From contig JBMNLX010000009.1 in assembly GCA_050953085.1 (NCBI GenBank), positions 273,237 to 337,236 on the forward strand: a DNA stretch of 64,000 nucleotides, given 5' to 3'. The translations under genes were made by a program, and so were the position numbers. A model generated the notes under the pieces. It was given only the letters and a program-made list of their open reading frames with translations, was not told the DNA's origin and searched no databases. This DNA is from UBA3946 sp002385755. Lineage in GTDB: Bacteria; Bacillota_I; Bacilli_A; ML615J-28; CAG-698. Shown here piece by piece: positions 8,251 to 16,857 of this stretch. How positions within the stretch are numbered: the stretch's first letter is position 1; every line of letters starts with the position of its first letter.

Positions 8251-9123
8251 GGATTTTTTTATTTTCTTTTCCCTTTTTAAATAATGAACCAAAGCGCCGA
8301 CGGCGCCGCCGTCGTTTCTATACCGGGATATCTCGATCGCGGTTTTTCCGAAATAGTCGGGATGGGCGATTTTTCTAACCGCCGCGAGAAGCTCGCCTTG
8401 AAAAGCCGCGCGGTTGGTTACGCCTCCGCCGATCAGGATCTTTCGCGGGTTGAAAATATAGGCGAGGTTGACGAGGCCGGTCGCGAGATAACGGTAGAAT
8501 CTCTCAACGACCATAATCGCTTTTTCCTCTTTCCGGTCGTAACGGGCAAAAATATCTTCGCCGTCCGTTATCCCCGGGTAGTATTTCCTTGCTTCATCGA
8601 CAAGGCTTTTTGTCGAGGCGACTTCTTCCCATTTGGCGGCGTCGGTTATCCGCATCTGGCCGAAGGCGCCGGCGCTGTTGTTCGCGCCGCGGTAGACCTC
8701 GCCGTCAAAAACGATCGCGCCGCCGATTCCGGTGCCGACGGTCACGACCAAAAAGTCGCAATCATTATGCAGGGTCTCCGCCCAGGCGAAACAATTGGCG
8801 TCGTTATCCGCCCAACAGTTAAGACCCGCTTCTTCCCGAATCGCCTTCCGGTAGTTCACGCCCCGAAACTCTTTCCCCCGCTCGTTCGCGAAGACAACGG
8901 TCCCGGTCTCGCAATCGACAATTCCGGGGCTCGAAACGGCGACCCCGGAAAGCGGGTAATATTTTTCCGTTTCTTTAATTTTTTTAATCATCCGCGCAAG
9001 CAAATCGTTTCCGCCGCGGCTGATTTCGGTAGGAAAAGATGACTTCGCGACAATCTCGTAATTTGGTGTGACGACGGCGCATTTCGTGATTGTGCCGCCG
9101 ACATCAAAACATAAGTAATACAT
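8245..9123 (-). CDS. ROK family sugar kinase-like protein
   Basis: A 292-residue actin-fold kinase. The first phosphate loop is FDVGGTITKCAVV, the catalytic region is WADNDANCFAWAE, and the second phosphate loop is VVTVGTGIGGAIV; GALVHYLK ends the C-terminal domain. These are ROK features, so an ATP-dependent sugar kinase, such as a glucose or N-acylhexosamine kinase, is likely. The usual ROK zinc site (CxCGxxGCxE) is not present: the corresponding segment reads GAFGQMRITDAAKWEEVAS, so substrate assignment is unsafe. ATG 9123 has GAGG eight bases upstream; ATG 9129 is too close to it. It overlaps the guaA promoter at its 3' end. Confidence 0.85.
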   Translation of the reverse strand: MYYLCFDVGGTITKCAVVTPNYEIVAKSSFPTEISRGGNDLLARMIKKIKETEKYYPLSGVAVSSPGIVDCETGTVVFANERGKEFRGVNYRKAIREEAGLNCWADNDANCFAWAETLHNDCDFLVVTVGTGIGGAIVFDGEVYRGANNSAGAFGQMRITDAAKWEEVASTKSLVDEARKYYPGITDGEDIFARYDRKEEKAIMVVERFYRYLATGLVNLAYIFNPRKILIGGGVTNRAAFQGELLAAVRKIAHPDYFGKTAIEISRYRNDGGAVGALVHYLKREKKIKKSL

Positions 9124-9141
9124 AAGCATAACCTCGCGTTC

Positions 9142-9170
9142 ATTATAACATGATTTTGCGAGGATAACAA
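9142..9170 (-). promoter_or_regulatory. Promoter of the ROK kinase gene
   Basis: On the minus strand TTGTTA, 17 bp and an extended -10 TGTTATAAT lie just before the gene. It diverges from the promoter at 9228-9256. Confidence 0.75.
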
Positions 9171-9227
9171 TCGTTTAGGGAATATTTCGCGGCAATCGCC
9201 ATTTAAGGCAATATTTCATCATTCCTT

Positions 9228-9256
9228 TTGACAAATAACGCCTTTTGGTGTATCAT
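9228..9256 (+). promoter_or_regulatory. Promoter of the degenerate ABC transporter gene
   Basis: A perfect TTGACA is followed by 17 bp and TATCAT, about 30 bases upstream of the start codon. No terminator separates the gene from gltX, so this promoter probably drives both. Confidence 0.8.
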
Positions 9257-9285
9257 ATACACATACCCGATAATGGAGAAAGAAG

Positions 9286-10989
9286 ATGCAGTCGAAAAAC
9301 ATCATTACAAAGGTTTTGGGTAAAAAAATACAAACGGCGATTATGCTATTTCTCGCCATTATTCTCGGCGTGCTCGCGAAAGTATTTTCCGCCTTGATTA
9401 TCCGGAACATAATTGACGTGGTTTTGCCGGAATCCGGCCAGCTTTTGTTCTGGACGAGCATGTTTGTTGTCGCGATTATTCTTTCCTTCGTGATCGACAT
9501 CTATATTAAAAACCGCTCGCTCGTAATCGGGACGGAAATAAGCGACGCCCTCGCCAAGGCGATCTATTCCGCGGCGATCCGCGCGGAAATCAGCGAGTTA
9601 AATAAAATCGACACCGAGGAGATTGTTAAGCGCATCGAGGTTGACTGCGACGCGATCGGGAACAAATATATCGGCAACAACTGGCTTTCTTTCATCCAGT
9701 CCGCGATCTTCCTGCTTACCGTTTTTGTCTCGATGCTCGTCCTGGACGCCACGCTCGGACTATTGACTTTCGTCACCCTGCCCTTGGTATATATGATCGT
9801 CAAAACGACGGACAAATACATCGGGAAAGCGCGCGACAAGGCCAAGGGCGCGCAGGATGAACGTTGTCGGATGATCCGCGAGAACTTCGAAAAAATCAGG
9901 AGCATTAAACTGAAAAACGGGATTGTCCGCGAGGAAGTCGAGTTCGAGCGGAAAAGCGAGAAATTCTTCAAACATTATCGCAATATCGGGACTTTCTCGG
10001 AAATGATAAACTTCAAGTTTTACGACTTGTTTATCGGTCTCGCGTTATCGATCGTTTTGGGCCTCGGAGGCTACCTAGCTTTAGAAGACGTCTCCAGCGC
10101 GGGAACGATCGTCGCTTTCGTAATCCTTATCCCCTACGTTTACACCAATTTCAAGAAAATATTATCGGTAAGGATCAGCCCGAGCAATATCAAAAACGAG
10201 CTTGAGGCGATCAATAAAATCTTGGCTTTGCGGAGCGAGATCAAGGCCGAACCGATCACGAACCTCGAGGAGATTCATACTCTCAGGTTTGAAAACGTCA
10301 CTTATTACAGCGGCGAGGACCGGATTGAAAACGTAAATTTTGACCTGAAACGGGGCGAAAAACTGGGGATCTTCAGTATCGAGGGGTCCGGGCATAATTT
10401 AATCTTTGATTTGTTTACGAAAATGCTCCGGCCGCGCGACGGGCTGATATCAATCAATAATTGCGATATCAACAAGATTAACACCCTGTATCTTCGCGAC
10501 TTGATCACGGCCGTCCCCCAGGACGACAATCTCTTCAGCAACACGATAATTCACAATATCACTTATCCCTTGCCGTTTGACGAGTATAAATATAACGACG
10601 CCTTGCATAAAAGCGGCCTCAAGGAGATCGTCGCCAAATTCGAAAACAAGGATCAATCGCTGATCGATGATTTTTCCGAAGAGCTTATGCAAAGAATAAC
10701 CTTGGCTAACGCCTTCTATAAAGACTCGAAAATCTTCGTTTTCAACGAGGCCACCTCGGCGCTTAAAACGCGGGACGAGAACGCGATTATGAGCGAAATC
10801 TTCAAACTGAAAAACAAACTCGTCGTGATTATGACGGAAAAAATATATTACATCGCCAAGTGCGATAAGATCTTGATCCTCGAAAACGACCAAGTCGTCG
10901 AATACGGAAAGACGGACGAATTGCTTCAGGACCGGGGATCGCTCTTCTCAAAACTAATTAGAAAGGTTAAAAAAGTATCGGCATCGTAA
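9286..10989 (+). CDS. ABC half-transporter with a degenerate ATPase domain
   Basis: The 567-residue protein has an exporter-type fold: about six membrane helices in residues 15-290, then a nucleotide-binding domain from about 330. Every catalytic motif is altered. Walker A reads SIEGSGHNL (364-372), with His-Asn in place of Lys-Ser/Thr. The signature reads FSEELMQR (463-470) instead of LSGGQ. Walker B is FVFNEATSAL, with N487 for Asp. The switch His is E518. The Q-loop (VPQDD) and overall fold remain, and the frame is intact, so this is not simple decay. ATP hydrolysis is unlikely; no partner half is adjacent. It may be a regulatory or structural partner. It lies 11 bp before gltX. Confidence 0.85.
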   Translation: MQSKNIITKVLGKKIQTAIMLFLAIILGVLAKVFSALIIRNIIDVVLPESGQLLFWTSMFVVAIILSFVIDIYIKNRSLVIGTEISDALAKAIYSAAIRAEISELNKIDTEEIVKRIEVDCDAIGNKYIGNNWLSFIQSAIFLLTVFVSMLVLDATLGLLTFVTLPLVYMIVKTTDKYIGKARDKAKGAQDERCRMIRENFEKIRSIKLKNGIVREEVEFERKSEKFFKHYRNIGTFSEMINFKFYDLFIGLALSIVLGLGGYLALEDVSSAGTIVAFVILIPYVYTNFKKILSVRISPSNIKNELEAINKILALRSEIKAEPITNLEEIHTLRFENVTYYSGEDRIENVNFDLKRGEKLGIFSIEGSGHNLIFDLFTKMLRPRDGLISINNCDINKINTLYLRDLITAVPQDDNLFSNTIIHNITYPLPFDEYKYNDALHKSGLKEIVAKFENKDQSLIDDFSEELMQRITLANAFYKDSKIFVFNEATSALKTRDENAIMSEIFKLKNKLVVIMTEKIYYIAKCDKILILENDQVVEYGKTDELLQDRGSLFSKLIRKVKKVSAS

Positions 10990-11000
10990 GAAGGAGGGTT

Positions 11001-12437
11001 ATGAATAAAGTTAGAACGCGATTCGCGCCGAGCCCGACCGGGTACATGCATCTCGGGAATTTGCGCACGGCTCTTTACGCTTATTTATTTGCGAAGAAAC
11101 ATAACGGAGATTTTATTTTAAGAATAGAAGACACGGACATGGGAAGATATGTTCCCGACGCCGTTAAAGTGATATACGAGACGCTCGCCGCCGTCGGCAT
11201 TAAGGCCGACGAGGGCCCGAACGAAGGCGGGCCTTGCGCGCCGTATGTCCAAAGCGAAAGGCTCGGTCTTTACCGCGAACACGCTGAGAAACTAGTTAAC
11301 TCGGGTCACGCTTACTATTGTTTTTGCGATAAGGAGCGGCTTGAGAAGCTTCGCGACGAAAACGGCGTCGCCCGCTATGACAAGCGCTGCCTGAGTCTTT
11401 CGAAAACGGAAGTCGAGCAAAAACTGAAAAGCGGCGCGCCCTACGTGATCCGGCAAAACATGCCGACGGAAGGGGTATGCGAGTTTACCGATTTGGTGTT
11501 CGGGACAATCGCGGTGGATAACCGCGAACTCGAAGACCAGATCCTTATTAAATCCGACGGTTATCCGACCTATAATTTCGCAAACGTCGTTGACGACCAC
11601 TTAATGGCGATTACCCACGTGATCCGCGGCACCGAATTTTTAAGCAGCACGCCGAAATACAACTTGCTTTATAAAGCTTTCGGTTGGGAGCTTCCCAAAT
11701 ACATCCATTTAAGCCCGATTATGCGCGATGAGAACCGGAAATTAAGCAAGCGCCACGGCGACGCTTACTTCGGTGATTTTATCGCGAAAGGATATTTGAG
11801 CGAGGCTATCATCAACTATATCGCTCTTTTGGGCTGGAGCCCCAAGGGCGAGCGCGAGAAGTTCACGCTCGAGGAACTCACCGAGCATTTTTCGGTCGAA
11901 GGCCTGCAAAAATCGGGAGGCATCTTCGACGAGAACAAGATGAAATGGCTGAACGGCGAGTATGTCCGCGAGCTTGCTTTCGACAAGTTTATGGAACACG
12001 CGACGCCGTTCTTTGAGAAGTCGAAAATCAAAGGCCTCTACGACTACCGCAAGTTCGCCGTCCTCTTACAATCCCGGATCGACATTTTTAGCGAGATCCC
12101 GGAAAAGGTCGAGTTTATCGTTGATTTCAAGGAAATCCCCAAAGAAGCTTATAATAATAAAAAGTTTAAGGTCAATCCCGAAATCGCGAAGGCGATAATC
12201 GAGAAAAGTCTTTCTCTCTTGGAAGATGCGACGCCGTGGAACGAGAAAAAACTGCACGAAGCAATCGCGGCGATCGCGGCGGCCGGGGAATGGAAAACCG
12301 GCGCCGTCTATTCGGTCTTGCGTCTCGCTCTGACCGCGCATGCCGTGACGCCCGGCGGCTTTGTTGAGATTGCCGATATCCTCGGCCGGGAGGAATCTCT
12401 CCGACGCTTGGGAGAAGCCCTTAAAGGGCTGAAATAA
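11001..12437 (+). CDS. gltX: Glutamyl-tRNA synthetase
   Basis: GltX charges tRNA-Glu and, in most Bacillota, also tRNA-Gln. The 478-residue class I synthetase has the HIGH-type signature as PSPTGYMHLGN (H17, L18, G19, N20). The KMSKS equivalent is KLSKR at residues 247-251. An acceptor-binding insertion contains CFCDKERLEKL, and the C-terminal part is the helical anticodon-binding domain. AAGGAGGGTT precedes the ATG. The gene follows the degenerate ABC protein by 11 bp, so co-expression is likely, and it ends at a bidirectional terminator. Confidence 0.96.
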   Translation: MNKVRTRFAPSPTGYMHLGNLRTALYAYLFAKKHNGDFILRIEDTDMGRYVPDAVKVIYETLAAVGIKADEGPNEGGPCAPYVQSERLGLYREHAEKLVNSGHAYYCFCDKERLEKLRDENGVARYDKRCLSLSKTEVEQKLKSGAPYVIRQNMPTEGVCEFTDLVFGTIAVDNRELEDQILIKSDGYPTYNFANVVDDHLMAITHVIRGTEFLSSTPKYNLLYKAFGWELPKYIHLSPIMRDENRKLSKRHGDAYFGDFIAKGYLSEAIINYIALLGWSPKGEREKFTLEELTEHFSVEGLQKSGGIFDENKMKWLNGEYVRELAFDKFMEHATPFFEKSKIKGLYDYRKFAVLLQSRIDIFSEIPEKVEFIVDFKEIPKEAYNNKKFKVNPEIAKAIIEKSLSLLEDATPWNEKKLHEAIAAIAAAGEWKTGAVYSVLRLALTAHAVTPGGFVEIADILGREESLRRLGEALKGLK

Positions 12438-12467
12438 CAATAGATGGCGATAAATTTGCTTATTCGT

Positions 12468-12495
12468 AAAAACACCATCGCAATGATGGTGTTTT
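12468..12495. terminator. Bidirectional terminator between gltX and the Rieske oxidoreductase
   Basis: AAAACACCATC and GATGGTGTTTT form an 11-bp stem around GCAAT, with U-tracts in both directions. Confidence 0.9.
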
Positions 12496-14001
12496 CTATT
12501 CCAGGTATTCGTGCAACTTGGTTACGGGTATTCTTTGCAGGTCTTTTAGCGCCGGCCCGTCGATTAGTTTTCCCTCGTACGTGAAACGCGAGCCGTGACA
12601 CTTGCAATCGTATGTTTTCGCAAGATTATTAAACCTAAGCCCGCACCGCATATGCGGGCATGTTATGTCGACTATGTAAAGCTTGTGTTCAGGGTCTTTG
12701 TAGATGCCGATTCTTTTGCCTTTTTTCTTGAGGATCACGGCGCTGTCGGGCTTAAGTTTGATGACTTTTCTATTAGGTATGCGCCGGGTCTTAAGCAGCG
12801 TCCCCACCACTTTTAAATTGTAACCTAAAAACTTGCAGTTGATCGCCGCCCGCGTCGGGTTGAAGAGCGCGGCATAAACGCTATCGTTTTTCGCGATTAA
12901 ATTCTTAATCATCATCGCGCCCGCGGCCGCGGCCGCCATTCCCCATTTATTGAAGGAAGTCGCGACGTAAATATTGTCCTTGATTTTTCCGATCAGGGGG
13001 AAGAGGTCGGTTGTCGCGTAATCCTGGGCGAACCAGCCGTATTGATAATCGGGAATCCCGAATTTATCTTTCCCGAACTTTTTCAATCGGTTAATTTCGC
13101 TTAACGGTTGTTTGAACTGATAAGCCTCGTGACTCGCGCCGCTGATGTTGAGTTTTCTCTTGCCTTCGTGGGTAACGTATCGGAGGGCGATTGTGGGGGA
13201 CGTTGTGTTTATGTAATTCGCGTCCTCGATTCCGGCATCGCCCTCTGCGGCGATGACGGAGTAGGAATAATAGGGAATCATTTTCGTGAAGAAGAAGTTG
13301 AATTTTTTATACACGGGATAATGATTACAAACGATGATTTTATTCGCTAAAATCCGTTTATTACCGGAGGTGACGGCGACGGTTTGCGCATCCCCGAACA
13401 CGTCAATGATTCGCGTGTTTTCATAGATAGCCACACCCCTCGCCGTCAGAATATTTACAATTTCCCTTAAGTATTTGGTGATGTTGAAGTTGGCTTGATC
13501 TTTGACTTCCAAGGCGTCGTAGGGGCAGAGGCGCTCGTTAACGGGTTTTAGCCGGTAGGCGACGCCGATTTTTTCGTAAGCGACCGCTTCTTTCTCGATA
13601 TTAATTCTTTCATTTTCCGTCAATGCGAAAAGATAACCGTTTACGACTTTGAAATCGCAGTCGATATTCTCGCTACTTACGATTTCCGCAATCCTCTCAA
13701 TCCCGCCGCGGTTAAATTCATAATAAAGCCTCGCTTTATCGCGGCCGTGTTTTTTGTTTAAATCGTGATAGATATAGCCGTGCTGGTAAGTGATTTTTGC
13801 GGTCGTGCGCAGGGTCGTGCCTTGGTAGACGGCGTTTTGTTCAACAATCGCGATCGATTCGGCCGAATCGAGAAGCTCGTAGGCGCAGGATAAGCCGCTT
13901 ATGCCGGCGCCGATGATCAAGACGTCGGTTTTAATGTTTTCTTTCAGAGGGGGAAAAGACGCCGGATAAAGATCCGCGTCCCAAATCGATTTATTGTTCA
14001 T
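12496..14001 (-). CDS. FAD-dependent oxidoreductase with C-terminal Rieske domain
   Basis: The 501-residue protein resembles the YhfW-like fusions of Bacillus. An N-terminal DAO-type FAD domain carries VLIIGAGISGLSCAYEL (residues 27-43) and an FAD-contacting segment near GWFAQDYATTDLFPLIG. The C-terminal 90 residues form a Rieske [2Fe-2S] domain: ligands are Cys and His in CPHMRCG and in CKCHGSRF. The substrate is unknown; glycine/sarcosine oxidase-like chemistry is a family-level guess. GAGGT stands just before the ATG. It is transcribed divergently from tldD. A Rieske centre in a fermentative organism suggests an electron-transfer or redox-protection role. Confidence 0.88.
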   Translation of the reverse strand: MNNKSIWDADLYPASFPPLKENIKTDVLIIGAGISGLSCAYELLDSAESIAIVEQNAVYQGTTLRTTAKITYQHGYIYHDLNKKHGRDKARLYYEFNRGGIERIAEIVSSENIDCDFKVVNGYLFALTENERINIEKEAVAYEKIGVAYRLKPVNERLCPYDALEVKDQANFNITKYLREIVNILTARGVAIYENTRIIDVFGDAQTVAVTSGNKRILANKIIVCNHYPVYKKFNFFFTKMIPYYSYSVIAAEGDAGIEDANYINTTSPTIALRYVTHEGKRKLNISGASHEAYQFKQPLSEINRLKKFGKDKFGIPDYQYGWFAQDYATTDLFPLIGKIKDNIYVATSFNKWGMAAAAAGAMMIKNLIAKNDSVYAALFNPTRAAINCKFLGYNLKVVGTLLKTRRIPNRKVIKLKPDSAVILKKKGKRIGIYKDPEHKLYIVDITCPHMRCGLRFNNLAKTYDCKCHGSRFTYEGKLIDGPALKDLQRIPVTKLHEYLE

Positions 14002-14058
14002 ATTATAACCTCGATTATTATTATTGCCTTTTCCGTCAAAATAATAAAAAATTATACC

Positions 14059-14087
14059 TTGCTATTTTTTTACACTTTTAGTATAAT
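14059..14087 (+). promoter_or_regulatory. Promoter of tldD-tldE(-metK)
   Basis: TTGCTA, 17 bp, and a perfect TATAAT at 14082-14087. Transcription would start near 14094, downstream of the ATG at 14089. That fixes the tldD start at the GTG of 14110. Confidence 0.8.
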
Positions 14088-14109
14088 TATGAAAAAGGAA
14101 GTGATACTA

Positions 14110-15501
14110 GTGGTAAGCAAAGAACTATGCCGCGAAGTGCTGGACGCGGCATTAAAATCTGGCGGTGATTTTGCCGAGTTGTTTGTCGAGACGTCGTATT
14201 ATAACAATTACGAGCTCGCCGCCGGCAAAATTACCAAGGCGAACGGCAACCATTTATTCGGGGCTTCCCTGCGCGTCCTGAAAGGCGCTCTCGAGGTCTC
14301 CGGGTACACGAACGACTTGAGCCGAGAAAGCCTGCTCGCGCTCGCCGGCAAACTGGCGGAAGCTTATACCGACGCGCGCGTGGCAAGCGCGAAACCTTTC
14401 GCCGAGACCCCAATCGACAGCCGGCATAAGATCGCAAAGAAACCGGCCGACCTTTCGACAGCGGAAAAGGTCGCGTATTTGTATAAGGCGTATGAAGCCG
14501 TGAAGGATTACTCGCCGGAAATCGTCCAAATAATCGCCGCTTTGCGCGACGATTCGCAGAAAGTTTTGATCGCCAATTCCGAAGGGCGTTTTTGCGAGGA
14601 CGAGCGTTATCACGTTTTATTGCAAACATCGGTCGTCGCAAGCGACGGGAAAGCCACGCAGACAGGCTTTGACAGCAAGGGCGGTCACGCCGGCTACGAA
14701 TTGCTTGACGACTTCGATATTCCGGCGTTTGCGAAGGGGGTCGCGGACCAGGCGCTAACGATGCTTCACGCGGACGAGATGGTTGGCGGCGTGATGACCG
14801 TCGTCGTTCATAACGCGTTCGGCGGCGTCCTCCTGCACGAGGCCTGCGTCCACTCCCTGGAAGCGACTTCGGTCGCCAAAGGAACCTCGGTCTTCTGCGG
14901 GAAACTCGGGCAGAAGATCGCGAGCGATATCGTCACCGCCATCGATGACGGGACGATTGCCAACGCCTGGGGTTCGTTGAACGTCGACGACGAAGGCGAG
15001 CCCACGAAACGCAATGTTTTAATTGAAAACGGAATCTTAAAGAGTTATCTCGTCGACTTCCGAAACAGCCGGAAAATGAACCATCCGGTTACCGGGAGCA
15101 GTCGCCGGCAATCGTACAAATACTCGCCGACATCGCGGATGACCAATACTTTCTTCGCCCCTGGAAAGAGCACTTTTGAGGAGATTATCGCCAATACGGA
15201 ATACGGCCTTTTCGCAAAAAAAATGGGCGGCGGCAGCGTTAACCCCGCCACCGGCGAGTTTAACTTCGCCGTTAACGAAGGATATTTAATCGAAAACGGG
15301 AAAATCACCAAACCGGTCCGGGGAGCGACCCTGGTCGGAAGCGGCGCGGAAATACTGGCGAATATCGATATGATCGCCGACAACCTGGATTTCGGTTACG
15401 GGATGTGCGGCTCGCTTTCGGGCTCGATCCCGACCAGCGTCGGACAACCGACGATCCGGGTTAAAAATCTCACCGTCGGAGGAAGAGGTGAAAAAGCGTG
15501 A
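14110..15501 (+). CDS. tldD: TldD family metalloprotease
   Basis: TldD is the catalytic half of the TldD/TldE zinc protease, which degrades unfolded peptides or trims ribosomally made peptides. The 463-residue protein has the HExxxH zinc site in LLHEACVHSLEA (about residues 243-248). Its C-terminal domain contains GSSRRQSYKYSPTSRMTNTF and GMCGSLSGSIPTSVGQP, typical of the family. GTG 14110 is chosen because AAGGAAGTGAT precedes it at proper spacing and an ATG at 14089 lies upstream of the predicted transcription start. It overlaps tldE by four bases (GTGA). Confidence 0.92.
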   Translation: MVSKELCREVLDAALKSGGDFAELFVETSYYNNYELAAGKITKANGNHLFGASLRVLKGALEVSGYTNDLSRESLLALAGKLAEAYTDARVASAKPFAETPIDSRHKIAKKPADLSTAEKVAYLYKAYEAVKDYSPEIVQIIAALRDDSQKVLIANSEGRFCEDERYHVLLQTSVVASDGKATQTGFDSKGGHAGYELLDDFDIPAFAKGVADQALTMLHADEMVGGVMTVVVHNAFGGVLLHEACVHSLEATSVAKGTSVFCGKLGQKIASDIVTAIDDGTIANAWGSLNVDDEGEPTKRNVLIENGILKSYLVDFRNSRKMNHPVTGSSRRQSYKYSPTSRMTNTFFAPGKSTFEEIIANTEYGLFAKKMGGGSVNPATGEFNFAVNEGYLIENGKITKPVRGATLVGSGAEILANIDMIADNLDFGYGMCGSLSGSIPTSVGQPTIRVKNLTVGGRGEKA

Positions 15502-16826
15502 ACTATGAATTATTAATGAACAAAGCGCGCGAAGCGGGTTTCGAAGCGCTCGAAATATACGTTTCCAAAAAATTAGGCATGCAGATCACCGTGTTTGGCG
15601 GCGAGGTTGATCAAAACAATATCACCGACAGCCAAAGTTTTACGATCCGGGGCATATATAAAGGGAAAATGGCGGTTTATACGACCGAGTACGCCGCCGA
15701 GGACCCCGATTATATTGTCGAGCGCTTAAAGGAAAACGCCGGAGCGCTTACGACCGACGAGGAGTTCGCGATATTCGAAGGCAGCCCGTCGTATCCCGAG
15801 GGCCGCGTCCCGAACCCGATATTCAAGCAAATCGCCGTAAGCGAAAAAATAGCTCTGCTTAAGGGCTTGGAAGAAAAAATCAAGGCGTACGACCCGCGAA
15901 TTATTTATGTTCCCCATTGCCGGTATAACGAGACCAACGACGCCGTTGAGATCGTTAATTCGTCGGGGTTGAGGCTAAAGAAACAAAACAGCTTCGCTTT
16001 TGTTGTGGCGCAGGCGGTCGCGAAAGAAGGGGAGCAGACGCAATCGGCGTTCACGATCGCCCTGAAGCTTGACTATCGCGAATTTGATCCCGACGAAATT
16101 GCGAAAGAAATTGGAAAAAAAGTAATCGCCAAGTTGAACGCGAAACCGGTGCCCTCGAAATCTTACCCGGTGATATTTGAAAACGAGGCGATGAGCGATT
16201 TGCTTTCGGCGTTTTACGCTGTTTTTTCCGGCGAGGCGGCGGTGAAGAAGATTACGCCCCTGCTCGGGAAGGAAGGCGAGAAAATATTCAGCGAAAAAAT
16301 TACCTTGATCGACGACCCGCTTTATAAGGACGCGATCAACTACCATCCCTTTGACGACGAGGGCGTCGCGTCATACACGAAAAAAGTCGTGGATAAAGGC
16401 GTTTTTACGACCTTCCTTCACAATTTAAAAACGGCGAAATATTTCAAAACGAAATCCACCGGCAACGGTTTTAAATACGGATCGGAAATCGGCGTTCATA
16501 TCACTAATTTCTGCCTGACGACCGACGAGCCGAAGAAAAGCAAGGATGAAATGATTAAGGGCGTTAAGGAAGGGCTTTTAATTACCGATTTGGCCGGCCT
16601 GCATTCCGGGGTCAACCCGATTAACGGCGATTTCAGCGCCCAGGCGTCCGGCTTCCTGATTGAAAACGGCGCGGTCGTCCGTCCCGTGACGTTGATCGTC
16701 GTTTCCGGGAATCTTTTAAAAATGATGAACGCGGTAGACGAAATCGGCGACGATTTCAAATTGTTCCATAATAACATCGGAACGCCTTCCGTGAAAATTG
16801 CGCAGCTTCCCGTTTCCGGTTTATAA
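15498..16826 (+). CDS. tldE: TldE/PmbA family protein, partner of TldD
   Basis: The 442-residue protein is the non-catalytic partner of TldD. It begins MNYELLMNKAREAGFEALEIYVSKK and has the PmbA-type middle domain (ESVI-like VIFENEAMSDLLSAFYAVFSGEAA) and a C-terminal SGVNPINGDFSAQASGFLIENG. The HExxxH zinc motif is absent, as expected for TldE. Its GTG start overlaps the tldD stop, and GGAAGAGGTG lies upstream. The pair therefore forms a translationally coupled heterodimer. No precursor-peptide gene is visible next to it, so a general peptide-clearance role is as likely as peptide maturation. Confidence 0.92.
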   Translation: MNYELLMNKAREAGFEALEIYVSKKLGMQITVFGGEVDQNNITDSQSFTIRGIYKGKMAVYTTEYAAEDPDYIVERLKENAGALTTDEEFAIFEGSPSYPEGRVPNPIFKQIAVSEKIALLKGLEEKIKAYDPRIIYVPHCRYNETNDAVEIVNSSGLRLKKQNSFAFVVAQAVAKEGEQTQSAFTIALKLDYREFDPDEIAKEIGKKVIAKLNAKPVPSKSYPVIFENEAMSDLLSAFYAVFSGEAAVKKITPLLGKEGEKIFSEKITLIDDPLYKDAINYHPFDDEGVASYTKKVVDKGVFTTFLHNLKTAKYFKTKSTGNGFKYGSEIGVHITNFCLTTDEPKKSKDEMIKGVKEGLLITDLAGLHSGVNPINGDFSAQASGFLIENGAVVRPVTLIVVSGNLLKMMNAVDEIGDDFKLFHNNIGTPSVKIAQLPVSGL

Positions 16827-16857
16827 TTATTTGAATAGATATTACGAGGTGAATGAA

